A stretch of 33,064 nt of DNA from Phenylobacterium sp. (GTDB lineage: Bacteria > Pseudomonadota > Alphaproteobacteria > Caulobacterales > Caulobacteraceae). Shown here piece after piece: positions 1-8,439 of the stretch (position 1 is its first letter; every line of letters starts with the position of its first letter). The stretch covers positions 1 to 33,064 of the forward strand of contig NZ_JAEUMO010000072.1 of assembly GCF_016793285.1 (NCBI RefSeq). Direction: 5' to 3'. Position numbers and translations under genes: made by a program. The notes under the pieces were generated by a model. That model worked only from the letters and a program-made list of their open reading frames with translations, had not been told where the DNA came from and made no database searches.

Positions 1-323
1 TCAAGAACTGCCACCTGCGTCGCGAAGGCGCGCTCGCCGAGTTCCCCGACTGCGTCGCCGCCCGCTCGCTCAAGCACCTGCGCGAACTCACCGCCATGGT
101 GGCGGCGGGCGAGCGGGCGGTGATGCTGTTCGTGATCCAGCGGACGGACTGCGACGCTTTCTCCGCCTGCTTCGACCTCGACCCGGCCTATGCCCGCGGG
201 CTCACCGCCGCTGCGACCGCCGGCGTCGAGGTCCTCGCCTACCGTTGCGCGATCAGCCCCGAGCGCGTGGTCCTCGCCGGGCGCGTGCCCTGGCTTGAAA
301 ATGCAGGCCCGCGACGCAACTAG
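1..323 (+). CDS. sfsA: SfsA family protein, C-terminal part (partial)
   Basis: The left edge cuts this gene. Reading from base 3, 106 codons run open to the TAG stop. The visible part has the SfsA C-terminal pattern: a Lys-rich helix followed by [13 protein letters not shown], a short DP-x(2)-A segment and the GVEVLAYRC strand. SfsA was named for stimulating sugar fermentation genes in E. coli and has been described as DNA-binding with a nuclease-like fold; its physiological role is unsettled. The gene sits just upstream of map, as in many alphaproteobacteria, but here a minus-strand gene lies between them. Its TAG overlaps the stop of that convergent gene inside a single CTAG. The family assignment is firm; function in this organism is unknown. 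Confidence 0.88.
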   Translation, partial: KNCHLRREGALAEFPDCVAARSLKHLRELTAMVAAGERAVMLFVIQRTDCDAFSACFDLDPAYARGLTAAATAGVEVLAYRCAISPERVVLAGRVPWLENAGPRRN

Positions 324-1057
324 GGCCCGTCGCGCTCAAACAACCCGAAAGCCGCGGCAGGGATGTGCGCTGTGTGCAGGCCGTTGGTGATCCAAGCCTC
401 GGCCACGCCTGTATCTGCAAAGTTCATGCTGAACTGTGCATCCGGCCGACTGGGCGCGATTGCGCCATTGAGTTCGGAATTCCCTGGGTGGAATGCGTGG
501 TTGTGGAGCACCGCCAAGATCATCCATCCGGCGCTGCGGTCCGCGCGCACGGGCTCCGTCAGCGGCGCTAGCCGACCGATGCCGTCCTCGTTGATCGTGT
601 AGAAGTAGGCTCGGATCCGACGGCCGTCCGGTGAACGCAGCACGGCCGCAGCGAACTCGGTCGGGGCGGCGAGCGTGTCTATGCGGTCGTCCTGCGCCTG
701 TTGCAGCAGCATCTGCACGCAGTTGACCGGCCTTATCCACTCGGCGGCGTGATCCGCGACGATCCGATTGTTCGTCCAGGAATGTTGCGCCAGCAGATGG
801 AGAGGCTGGGTGTTGCCGGCCCGGGCGACGATTCGCGCGCGAAATGCCTCGTAGCCTGCGGGCTCCACGTGGGACCAGAGCACTGGTGCGTCGTCCATCT
901 CCCAAACCTGCAGGAGGCGGCTGCCTTTCAGGTGTGGAGCGCCTGATTGCACCAAGACGCGCGGAGCATCAGCAAATGCGCACACGTCACTCGCCCGCGC
1001 CGCGCCGGTCGCCACTAGCGCCGTCACTGCTGCGACCCACCAGCCCCACATTCTCAT
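320..1057 (-). CDS. Secreted JAMM/MPN-like (RadC-type metalloprotease fold) protein of unknown function
   Basis: This is a 245-residue protein with a signal peptide ([11 protein letters not shown]... to about A22) and no further membrane segment. The start at 1057 is preferred because GGGGAGGT lies five bases upstream; a start at 1093 would add 12 residues and bury the signal peptide. A complete JAMM-type metal signature is visible: E134 opening a strand, H185-N-H187 after ILAVL, then S203-x-x-D206. The E-to-H distance (51) nearly equals that in the window's own RadC (50), but the H-to-S spacing is about seven residues longer. JAB/JAMM proteins are zinc isopeptidases or DNA-repair associated and usually cytoplasmic, so a periplasmic one is unusual. 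Third-position GC bias looks weaker than in neighbours, suggesting transfer. Substrate unknown. Confidence 0.7.
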   Translation of the reverse strand: MRMWGWWVAAVTALVATGAARASDVCAFADAPRVLVQSGAPHLKGSRLLQVWEMDDAPVLWSHVEPAGYEAFRARIVARAGNTQPLHLLAQHSWTNNRIVADHAAEWIRPVNCVQMLLQQAQDDRIDTLAAPTEFAAAVLRSPDGRRIRAYFYTINEDGIGRLAPLTEPVRADRSAGWMILAVLHNHAFHPGNSELNGAIAPSRPDAQFSMNFADTGVAEAWITNGLHTAHIPAAAFGLFERDGP

Positions 1058-1122
1058 TCGCACCTCCCCGCCATTGAATTTCAACGCTTCCACTGCGACA
1101 TAGGCGGCTTCGGAGCGCCCCC

Positions 1123-1941
1123 ATGACAGACATCCTCGACGCTGAGCACCGCACGGGCCAGATCAAGCTGCACGGGCCCGAGGGCTTCGCCGGCATGCGC
1201 AAGGCCGGCCGGCTGGCCGCCGAGTGCCTGGACATGCTGGAGCCCCACGTGGTTCCGGGCGTCACCACCGGCCGCCTCGACGACCTGGCGCGCGAATTCA
1301 TCCTGGACCATGGGGCGCTGCCCGCGTGCCTGGGCTACCGCGGCTACACGAAGACCGTCTGCATCAGCCCGAACCACGTCGTCTGCCACGGCATCCCGGG
1401 CGAGCGCGCGCTGCGCGAAGGCGACATCGCCAACATCGACGTCACCGTGGTGGTCGACGGCTGGCACGGCGACACCAGCCGCATGTACGGCGTGGGCGCG
1501 GTCGCGCCGCGGGCCAAGCGGCTGGTCGACGTCACCTACGAGGCGCTCGAGCGCGGCCTCGCCCAGGTGAAGCCCGGCGCCCGGACCGGCGACATCGGCG
1601 CCGCGATCCAGCACTACGTCGAATCCATGCGCTGCTCGGTGGTGCGCGACTTCTGCGGCCACGGCCTCGGCCGCGTGTTCCACGACGCGCCCAACATCCT
1701 GCACTTCGGCCAGAAGGGCACGGGCGACGTCCTGAAGCCCGGCATGTTCTTCACCATCGAGCCGATGGTGAACCTGGGCAAGCATCCGGTGAAGCTGCTC
1801 GCCGACGGCTGGACGGCGGTGACCCGCGACAAATCCCTCTCGGCCCAGTGCGAGCATTCGGTCGGCGTGACGGACGACGGCGTGGAGATCTTCACCGCCT
1901 CGCCCACCGGCCGGTTCCGGCCCGCCATCGCGACCGCCTAG
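1123..1941 (+). CDS. map: Type I methionine aminopeptidase
   Basis: This 272-residue cytoplasmic enzyme removes the initiator methionine from nascent proteins. All five dinuclear metal ligands of the pita-bread fold are present: D106, D117, H180 (in CGHGLG), E213 (in TIEPM) and E244 (in QCEHSV). The substrate-binding histidine in VCHGIP is H89. The length matches the type Ia family (about 250-275 residues) with a slightly extended N-terminus. The ATG at 1123 has GGAG about eight bases upstream. It diverges from the JAMM-like gene across about 65 bases and would normally sit next to sfsA and radC. Essential housekeeping gene; identity is secure. Confidence 0.96.
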   Translation: MTDILDAEHRTGQIKLHGPEGFAGMRKAGRLAAECLDMLEPHVVPGVTTGRLDDLAREFILDHGALPACLGYRGYTKTVCISPNHVVCHGIPGERALREGDIANIDVTVVVDGWHGDTSRMYGVGAVAPRAKRLVDVTYEALERGLAQVKPGARTGDIGAAIQHYVESMRCSVVRDFCGHGLGRVFHDAPNILHFGQKGTGDVLKPGMFFTIEPMVNLGKHPVKLLADGWTAVTRDKSLSAQCEHSVGVTDDGVEIFTASPTGRFRPAIATA

Positions 1942-1946
1942 ATCCG

Positions 1947-1971
1947 ACCTCCCCCGCTTCGCAGGGGAGGT
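1947..1971 (+). terminator. Hairpin after map, possible terminator or dispersed GC-rich repeat
   Basis: ACCTCCCC pairs with GGGGAGGT (8 bp), with two further inner G-C pairs around a TTC loop. It starts six bases after the map stop codon. There is no T-run, so it may act as a Rho-independent-like terminator only weakly, or be one of the short C-rich/G-rich intergenic hairpins common in such genomes. Confidence 0.4.
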
Positions 1972-2018
1972 GAGGCGCGGACTTGCCACTGCGCCCTGAC
2001 GGCGCGACGCTGGCGGGC

Positions 2019-3653
2019 ATGAAGCTCGCCCTCGCGCTCGCCGCCTCCGTGTTCGCCGCCGCGCCGTCGGCGCTGGGCGCCGGTCCCGACCCCAGCCTGC
2101 TGGGCATCGGCTTCATCTGCAGCGCCGAGCAGTCGGGAGGGTCGAGCGGCGGGGCGATCATGCCGGGTGTCGGCAACGGCGGCGCGCGGGCCGACACGGC
2201 GAACCCCGAGGCGCAGGCCTGGTTCGAGAACGCGCTCGACCTCTATCACGCGTTCAGCCACGACGAGACCAAGGCCGCCTTCGCCAAGGCCGCGGCGCTG
2301 GACCCCGGCTGCGCGCTCTGCGCATGGGGCGTCGCCATGAGCCTGGGCCCGACGCTCAACACCCAGATGACCGACGCCGAGCGCGTCGAGGCGCTGGCCG
2401 TCGCCGACCGCGCCGCCACCCTGGTGAAGCCGGGCGACACCCGCACCGCCGGCCTGATCGCGACCCTGCAGGGGCGCTACTCCAGGGAGCCCGCCGCGGG
2501 CGGGCGCGAGATGGCCTACGGCAAGTCGCTGGACGCCCTGCTGGCGAAGAACCCCGGCGATGCGATGATCGCCAACCTGGCGGCGCACGCTCTCATCACC
2601 CCGGCGCGGCAGGACGACTACTCGGGCGTGCCGCGCGCCATCGCCATCCTCGAGGACGTGCTGGCCAGGAAGCCCGACGATACGGCGGCGATCCACTACT
2701 ACATCCACGCCACCGAGTTCGCGCAGAAGGCGGCGCTGGCCCTGCCCTACGCGGTGCGGCTCGACGAGCTGGCGCCCGGCGCGTCGCACCTGGTCCACAT
2801 GGGCACCCACACCCTGATGCGCGTCGGCCGCTACGAGGAGGTCGCGGTCACCAACGCGCAGGCGCTGAAGGTCGACGCCGAGACGCGTTCGGCGCTGGGC
2901 GCTTCCGCCAGGCCGCTGACGCAGCGCTACTACACCCACAACTACCTGTTCGGCCTGGGGGGCGCGCTGATGGCCGGCGACGGCCCGCTGGCCGTGAAGT
3001 ACGCCGACCACGCCGCCGTCGCCTATCCCGCCTCCGCGCCGGAAGAGCGGCGCACGATGGCGCAGGCGCGCAGCCTCGTAGCCCTCGGCCGCTACGCCCC
3101 GCGCCGGGCGCTGGCCGTGGCCGACGATCCGACGGCCCCGCGGCTGGTCCGTCTCTACCGCCTGTACGCGCGCGGCGAGGCGCTGGCCTCCAGGCGCGAC
3201 GCGGCCGGGGTGGCGCGCGAGGCCCGGGCCGTCGCGGCGCTCTCCGCCGAGGCCGCCAAGGCGGGCGAGACGGGCAACGTGACGCTGGCGACCATCATGG
3301 AGGGCGTGCTGCGCGGCCGCGCCGCCATGCTGGCGGGCAGGCCCGCCGAGGCGGCCCGGCACTACGACCGCGCCGCCGACACGCAGGAGGCGGCCTTCCC
3401 GGTCCCGAGGAACTTCGACCCGCCGCCCTGGTGGTATCCCGTGCGCCGCAGCGTCGCCGCCGCGGAGCTGAAGGCGGGCCGCAGGGCCGAAGCCGCCGCC
3501 GCCGCCCGCGCCAGCCTCGCCGAATGGCCGCACGACCCGCTGGCGCTCCGCGTCCTGGCGCAGGCCGACGCGAAGGGCGCCGCCGCCAACCGGGCGGAGG
3601 CCCGGAAGGTCTGGCAGGGCGACCTCGCCAGGGTGACGCTGGATCTCACCTGA
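2019..3653 (+). CDS. Exported tetratricopeptide-repeat protein with CxxC motif
   Basis: This 544-residue protein has a signal peptide (MKLALALAASVFAAAPSALGA), which favours the ATG at 2019 over an upstream one at 1983. Alternating Ala-rich helices with TPR character continue to the C-terminus. The segment around residues 65-115 contains FENALDLYHAF and a C98-x-x-C101-AWG...LGP pattern, which I recognise as a conserved opening of a large, poorly characterised family of exported TPR proteins. TPR solenoids bind other proteins, so a scaffold or adaptor role in the periplasm is likely but not shown. It precedes the ABC ATPase by 114 bases on the same strand and may belong with that transporter. 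No enzymatic motif seen. Confidence 0.8.
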   Translation: MKLALALAASVFAAAPSALGAGPDPSLLGIGFICSAEQSGGSSGGAIMPGVGNGGARADTANPEAQAWFENALDLYHAFSHDETKAAFAKAAALDPGCALCAWGVAMSLGPTLNTQMTDAERVEALAVADRAATLVKPGDTRTAGLIATLQGRYSREPAAGGREMAYGKSLDALLAKNPGDAMIANLAAHALITPARQDDYSGVPRAIAILEDVLARKPDDTAAIHYYIHATEFAQKAALALPYAVRLDELAPGASHLVHMGTHTLMRVGRYEEVAVTNAQALKVDAETRSALGASARPLTQRYYTHNYLFGLGGALMAGDGPLAVKYADHAAVAYPASAPEERRTMAQARSLVALGRYAPRRALAVADDPTAPRLVRLYRLYARGEALASRRDAAGVAREARAVAALSAEAAKAGETGNVTLATIMEGVLRGRAAMLAGRPAEAARHYDRAADTQEAAFPVPRNFDPPPWWYPVRRSVAAAELKAGRRAEAAAAARASLAEWPHDPLALRVLAQADAKGAAANRAEARKVWQGDLARVTLDLT

Positions 3654-3675
3654 CCGTTCGTCGCAGCGGCGAGCG

Positions 3676-3698
3676 GTAACGCCGCCGCGCCACGTTAC
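3676..3698. promoter_or_regulatory. Inverted repeat upstream of the ABC transporter operon
   Basis: GTAACG and CGTTAC form a perfect 6-bp inverted repeat separated by 11 bases, between the TPR gene and the ABC ATPase. It is followed by TTACATAT, an AT-rich patch that could be part of a -10 element in otherwise GC-rich DNA. The spacing places the two half-sites about 1.6 helical turns apart. This is a candidate operator for an unidentified regulator. Confidence 0.35.
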
Positions 3699-3767
3699 AT
3701 ATCCCTCACTTGCTCCCCGTGCGGGCAGCGGGCAGCTTCGCCTCAGGGACGGGGTGAAAGTGAGCCT

Positions 3768-4649
3768 ATGCTTTCGATTAGCGGCCTGACGCACGTCTAC
3801 CCGAACGGGACGCGCGCGCTCGACGACGTCGGCCTTTCCATCGGCAAGGGCATGTTCGGCCTCCTGGGCCCGAACGGCGCGGGCAAGTCGACCCTGATGC
3901 GCGCCATCGCCACGTTGCAGACCCCCACCGCCGGGTCGATCGCCTTCGGCGACATCGACGTCGTCGCCGAGCCCGAGAAACTGCGCCGCACCCTGGGCTA
4001 CCTGCCGCAGGACTTCGGCGTCTATCCGCGCGTCTCCGCCGCCGACCTGCTGGACCACATGGCCGTGCTGAAGGGCATCGCCGGCAGGGGCGAGCGCAAG
4101 GATACCGTCGAGACCCTGCTGCAACAGGTGAACCTCTGGGACGTGCGCAAGAAGGCCGTCGCCGGCTATTCGGGCGGCATGCGCCAGCGTTTCGGCATCG
4201 CCCAGGCGCTGATCGGCCAGCCGCAGTTGATCATCGTCGACGAGCCCACCGCGGGCCTCGATCCCGAGGAGCGCAACCGCTTCCTGAACCTGCTGTCCGA
4301 GATCGGCGAGAACGTGGTGGTGATCCTGTCGACCCACATCGTCGACGACGTCTCCGATCTCTGCCCGCGCATGGCCGTGCTGGCCGGCGGCCGCATCCTG
4401 AAGGAAGGCGCCCCGTCGGCGCTGATCGGCGAGCTGTCGGGCCGGGTCTGGAAGAAGACCGTCGACCGCGCCGACCTGGAGGGCGAGCGCGCGCTCAACC
4501 AGGTGATCTCGACCCGCCTCGCGGGCGGCCGCACGGTGATCCACGTCCTGGCCGACGCGAACCCGGGCGCCGGATTCGAGCAGGTCCAGGGCGGGCTGGA
4601 GGACGTCTACTTCTCCACCCTGGCCGCATCGCGCCGCGTCGCCGCCTGA
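3768..4649 (+). CDS. ABC transporter ATP-binding protein
   Basis: This 293-residue ATPase has Walker A GPNGAGKST (34-42), Q-loop Q81, signature YSGGMRQR (134-141), Walker B LIIVDEPT (154-161) with catalytic E159, and the H-loop H190 in STH. The layout resembles ABC-2 type export ATPases of the CcmA/NatA class. The C-terminal 80 residues form the usual accessory domain of this class. It ends 12 bases before the permease-peptidase fusion, so the two are surely co-transcribed. It should sit on the cytoplasmic face of the inner membrane and energise that permease. The transported substrate cannot be read from the sequence. Confidence 0.93.
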   Translation: MLSISGLTHVYPNGTRALDDVGLSIGKGMFGLLGPNGAGKSTLMRAIATLQTPTAGSIAFGDIDVVAEPEKLRRTLGYLPQDFGVYPRVSAADLLDHMAVLKGIAGRGERKDTVETLLQQVNLWDVRKKAVAGYSGGMRQRFGIAQALIGQPQLIIVDEPTAGLDPEERNRFLNLLSEIGENVVVILSTHIVDDVSDLCPRMAVLAGGRILKEGAPSALIGELSGRVWKKTVDRADLEGERALNQVISTRLAGGRTVIHVLADANPGAGFEQVQGGLEDVYFSTLAASRRVAA

Positions 4650-4661
4650 GGGACGCGCGCG

Positions 4662-7600
4662 ATGTTCGGCAAGATCGCGGCCTTCGAGGTGCGCTACCAG
4701 CTCCGCCAGCCGATCTTCTGGATCAGCGCGGTGGTCTTCTTCCTGATGCCCTACATCGGCGTCGTCACCGACAACCTGTCGATCGGCGCGCCCGGCAACA
4801 TCCACAAGAACTCGCCCGCCGCCATCGCGCTCTGGATGGGCACGATAGCGACCATCTTCATGTTCGCCTCGACCGCCTTCGTCGCCAACGTCATCACGCG
4901 CGACGAGGAGACCGGCTTCGGCCCGATCGTGCGCTCGACGCGGGTCACCCGGTTCGACTACCTGTTCGGCCGCTTCGCCGGCGCGTTCGCGGCGGTGGCG
5001 CTGCTCTTCCTGGCCTCGCCGCTCGGCATGTTCGTCGGCGCGCTGATGCCCTGGATCGACCCCGACAAGCTGGGGCCGAACATGCTCGGGGCCTATGCCT
5101 TCGGCTACCTGTGGATCGCGCTGCCCTCGATCTTCCTGGTCTCGGCGCTGTTCTTCGCGGTCGCCACCATCACGCGCTCGATGATGGGGACCTACGTGGC
5201 CGCCGCGGCGTTCCTGGCCGCCTTCCTGGCCGCCGGCGTGATGCTGGCCGACCCGGACAAGCTGGCGCTCGCCGCGATGATCGACCCGTTCGGCGGCGCG
5301 GCCTTCCAGCTCGCCACGCGCTACTACACCGCCGCCGACGCCAACACGCTGGTCCCGCCCATCGCCGGTCCCCTGCTCTGGAACCGCCTGGTCTGGATGC
5401 CCGTAGGCCTCGCGGCGCTCGCCCTGGCCTACGCGACGTTCCGCTTCGGCGAACGCGCGGGCCGCCGCCGGCGCGACAGGCCCGCCACCGCCCCGGCCGC
5501 CCGCGCCGCGCCGGGGCCGCTGCCGAAGCCCCGCTTCAACGCCTTCACGTCGATGGTCCAGCTCTGGGAGCGCACCCGCTTCGAGGTGAGCCAGACGTTC
5601 AAGAGCCCGGCATTCGTCGTCCTGCTGCTGCTGGGCGTGTTCAACGCCCTGGGCAACCTCCTGGGCGGCGCCGAACTCGGCGGCTCGGCGCTCTACCCGG
5701 TCACGCGCTGGGTCATCGAGACGCTGCAGGGCAGCTTCGTCATCCTGATCTGGATCGTCGCCATCTACTACGCGGGCGAGCTGGTCTGGCGCGAACGCGA
5801 CCGGCGCACCCAGGAACTGCTCGACGCCAGCGCGCTGCCGGACTGGGCGCTGATGGTCCCGAAGGTCTTCGCGCTGGTCCTGGTGATGGCCTCGATGCTG
5901 ATCGTCGCGGCGCTGACCGGCATCGCGGTGCAGCTCGCCCAGGGCTTCACCCAGGTCCACGTCGGCCACTACGTCTCCTGGTACATCCTGCCCGGCGTCG
6001 TCGACTGGTCGCTGCTGGCGATCCTGGCGGTGTTCATCCAGGCGCTGTCGCCCAACAAGTTCGTGGGCTGGGGCGTCCTCATCCTGGTGCTGGTGGCGCG
6101 GCTCGTGCTGCCGCGGCTGGGCTTCGAGCACGAGCTCTACCTCTACGGCGGGAAGCCGGCCTATCCGGGCTTCGCCGGCGAGCCGCTCTCCGACATGAAC
6201 GGCCAGGGGAACTTCGCCGCCATCGCCGCCTGGTTCCGCGCCTACTGGACCGCCTTCGCGGTGATCCTGATGGTGATCGCCTACGCGCTGTGGCCGCGCG
6301 GGTCGGCGTGGCAGTTGCGCGCCCGGCTGCGCCGCCTGCCGTCGCGGCTGAAGGGCGGAGCCGGCGTCGTGGGCGCGCTGGCGCTGGCGTCGTTCGCGGG
6401 CCTGGGCGTCTTCATCTTCCACAACACCAACCAGCTCAACGAGTACCGCACCCGCACGGGCGACGAAGCGTGGCTGGCCGACTACGAGAAGGCGTTCCTG
6501 AAGTACGAGACGCTGCCGCAGCCGTCCGTCACCGACGTCCAGCTCGACGTCGACATCCATCCGCGCGGGCCCAGGCTGGTCACCGAGGGCGTCTACCACC
6601 TGATCAACGACACCGGCGCGCCGGTGCGCGAGCTGCACGTGCGCCTCGACCGCGACACCAAGGCCCTGCAGATGAGCGTCAACGGCGCCTCGCGGGTAAA
6701 GACCTACGACCGCTACAACTATCGCGTCTTCACCTTCGACCGGCCGCTCATGCCCGGCGAACGCACGGCGCTCTCCTTCCAGACCGTCATGGGCCAGGTG
6801 GGCTTCAGGAACTCCGGCAACATGACCCGGATCGTCGAGAACGGGACCTTCGTCGACAACTTCGCGTTCGGCCCCGTCGTCGGCATGGACCGCAACCGCC
6901 TCCTGCAGGACCGGGTGAAGCGCAAGAAGTATGGCCTGGCGCCCCAGCTTCGGCCGCCGAAGCTGGAGGACCTCTCGGCCACGCGCCGCAACTACCTCGC
7001 CAACGCCGACTGGGTGAACGCCGACATCCGCGTCACCACCGACGCCGACCAGACGCCCGTGGCGCCCGGCTACCGCGTCTCCGACGAGACCAGGGGCGGG
7101 CGGCGCACCATCCGCTATCGCACCGACGCGCCGGTGCTGAACTTCTTCTCGGTGCAGTCGGCCCGCTATGCGATCCGGCGCGAGACCTACAAGGGCGTCG
7201 AACTCGCCGTCTACTACGACCCCCAGCATCCCTGGAACGTCGACAGGATGCTGGGCGCCCTGCGCACCGGGCTCGACTATTTCCAGGCCAGCTTCAGCCC
7301 CTACCAGTTCCGCCAGGCGCGGATCCTGGAGTTCCCCGGCTACGCGCGCTTCGCCCAGGCCTTCGCGAACACCATGCCCTATTCCGAGAGCATCGGCTTC
7401 GTCACCGACAACACCAAGGCCGACAAGATCGACTACGCCACCTACGTCACCGCCCACGAGCTGGCGCACCAGTGGTGGGCCCACCAGATCATCGGCGCCG
7501 ACATGCAGGGCGCGACCGCGCTCTCCGAGACGCTGGCGCAGTACTCGGCCCTGATCGTGATGGAGAAGACCTACGGCGCGGACGGCATCCGCAAGTTCCT

Positions 7601-8258
7601 CAAGTTCGAGCTGGACCGCTACCTGCGCGCGCGCGGCGGCGAGCTGGTGGAGGAGCTGCCGCTGATCCGGGTCGAGAACCAGGACTACATCCACTACCGC
7701 AAGGGCTCGCTGGTCATGTACCTGCTGCGCGACCGGCTGGGCGAAGCCAGGGTCGACGCGGCGCTGCGGCGGCTGCTGCGGCAGTACGCCTTCAAGGGCG
7801 CGCCCTACCCGCGCTCGCAGGACCTCGTGGACGCGCTCAGGGCCGAGGCCGGCGCCGATCCCGCCGCCCAGCAACTGATCACCGACCTCTTCGAGAAGAT
7901 CACGCTGTACGACCTGCAGACCCGCTCGGCGGTGGCGAAGAGGCGCGCCGACGGCCGCTGGGACGTCACGCTGACGCTCGAGGCCCGGAAGGTCTACGCA
8001 GACGGCGCCGGCAAGGAGACGCCCGTGGCGATCCCGGCGAGCGAGGTGTTCGACGTGGGCGTCTTCACCGCCGAGCCCGGCAAGCCCGGGTTCGGCCGGC
8101 AGAACGTGCTGGCGTTCCGGACCACGGGCCTTCGGACCGGCGTCCAGACCCTCACGGTCACGGTCGACAAGCCGCCGAAGTTCGCCGGCGTCGATCCCTA
8201 CAACAAGCTGATCGACCGCGCGTCCGACGACAACGCGATCGCCGTCACGACCCGCTAG
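4662..8258 (+). CDS. ABC-2 permease fused to an M1-family metallopeptidase domain
   Basis: This 1198-residue protein has two blocks. Residues 1 to about 590 hold some 12 hydrophobic segments in two ABC-2-like sets (about 14-265 and 315-590), with a charged cytoplasmic linker near 265-300. The last helix lies near 565-590, after which about 600 soluble residues follow. They carry the gluzincin motif H932-E933-L-A-H936-QWW and a downstream glutamate, E956, in ALSETLAQYSA. Nineteen residues separate H936 from E956, one more than in classical M1 enzymes. The exopeptidase GAMEN motif is absent, with MPYSESIGF in the corresponding place. Similar fusions are annotated in databases as permease/M1 aminopeptidase, but their job is unknown. 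The peptidase is probably periplasmic and may process what the transporter moves. Confidence 0.9.
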   Translation: MFGKIAAFEVRYQLRQPIFWISAVVFFLMPYIGVVTDNLSIGAPGNIHKNSPAAIALWMGTIATIFMFASTAFVANVITRDEETGFGPIVRSTRVTRFDYLFGRFAGAFAAVALLFLASPLGMFVGALMPWIDPDKLGPNMLGAYAFGYLWIALPSIFLVSALFFAVATITRSMMGTYVAAAAFLAAFLAAGVMLADPDKLALAAMIDPFGGAAFQLATRYYTAADANTLVPPIAGPLLWNRLVWMPVGLAALALAYATFRFGERAGRRRRDRPATAPAARAAPGPLPKPRFNAFTSMVQLWERTRFEVSQTFKSPAFVVLLLLGVFNALGNLLGGAELGGSALYPVTRWVIETLQGSFVILIWIVAIYYAGELVWRERDRRTQELLDASALPDWALMVPKVFALVLVMASMLIVAALTGIAVQLAQGFTQVHVGHYVSWYILPGVVDWSLLAILAVFIQALSPNKFVGWGVLILVLVARLVLPRLGFEHELYLYGGKPAYPGFAGEPLSDMNGQGNFAAIAAWFRAYWTAFAVILMVIAYALWPRGSAWQLRARLRRLPSRLKGGAGVVGALALASFAGLGVFIFHNTNQLNEYRTRTGDEAWLADYEKAFLKYETLPQPSVTDVQLDVDIHPRGPRLVTEGVYHLINDTGAPVRELHVRLDRDTKALQMSVNGASRVKTYDRYNYRVFTFDRPLMPGERTALSFQTVMGQVGFRNSGNMTRIVENGTFVDNFAFGPVVGMDRNRLLQDRVKRKKYGLAPQLRPPKLEDLSATRRNYLANADWVNADIRVTTDADQTPVAPGYRVSDETRGGRRTIRYRTDAPVLNFFSVQSARYAIRRETYKGVELAVYYDPQHPWNVDRMLGALRTGLDYFQASFSPYQFRQARILEFPGYARFAQAFANTMPYSESIGFVTDNTKADKIDYATYVTAHELAHQWWAHQIIGADMQGATALSETLAQYSALIVMEKTYGADGIRKFLKFELDRYLRARGGELVEELPLIRVENQDYIHYRKGSLVMYLLRDRLGEARVDAALRRLLRQYAFKGAPYPRSQDLVDALRAEAGADPAAQQLITDLFEKITLYDLQTRSAVAKRRADGRWDVTLTLEARKVYADGAGKETPVAIPASEVFDVGVFTAEPGKPGFGRQNVLAFRTTGLRTGVQTLTVTVDKPPKFAGVDPYNKLIDRASDDNAIAVTTR

Positions 8259-8329
8259 GCCGCCACGACCACCATCATCACCACCGTCACGGCCACCACC
8301 ATGACGGAGAGGATCGTCGTGAACCTCAT
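8255..8329 (-). CDS. Possible 24-residue hydrophobic peptide
   Basis: This short open frame encodes [12 protein letters not shown]... ending in AA, essentially one Val/Met-rich membrane helix with a single positive charge at the N-terminus. A G-rich stretch and GGAG lie directly before the ATG. Its TAG stop overlaps the TAG of the convergent permease-peptidase gene inside one CTAG, the same arrangement seen at three secure convergent junctions in this window. It could equally be chance, since the opposite strand simply shows ACC/CAC-type triplets. No family recognised. Confidence 0.3.
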   Translation of the reverse strand: MRFTTILSVMVVAVTVVMMVVVAA

Positions 8330-8382
8330 CTCCGTCCCCCCATCGTCGGGACGAAGTTGCCCCGGGCTGCGCCGCTCGGCCT

Positions 8383-8396
8383 CCCCCGATCGGGGG
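8383..8396 (+). terminator. GC-rich palindrome before radC, possible terminator
   Basis: CCCCCGATCGGGGG is a perfect 14-bp palindrome located between the permease-peptidase stop and the radC start. It could form a short very stable hairpin ending the ABC operon. No real T-run follows, so its activity is uncertain. Confidence 0.35.
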
Positions 8397-8439
8397 CCTC
8401 TTGCATGACGCGAACATTTGCGGAACATTGAGCACCGCC

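Noticed and set aside
1058-1093. Upstream ATG of the JAMM-like gene
   Set aside because: It would place charged residues before the signal peptide and lacks a ribosome site, while the ATG at 1057 has GGGGAGGT at the right distance.
8262-8310. His-rich peptide ([10 protein letters not shown]) in a plus-strand frame, possible metal-binding tail
   Set aside because: It is in a different frame from the permease-peptidase gene, after its stop codon, and is the mirror of a Val/Met-rich minus-strand frame.
5111-8431. 1106-codon plus-strand frame inside the permease-peptidase gene
   Set aside because: Shifted frame of the real gene, rich in Arg/Pro/Gly/Ala, with no domain.
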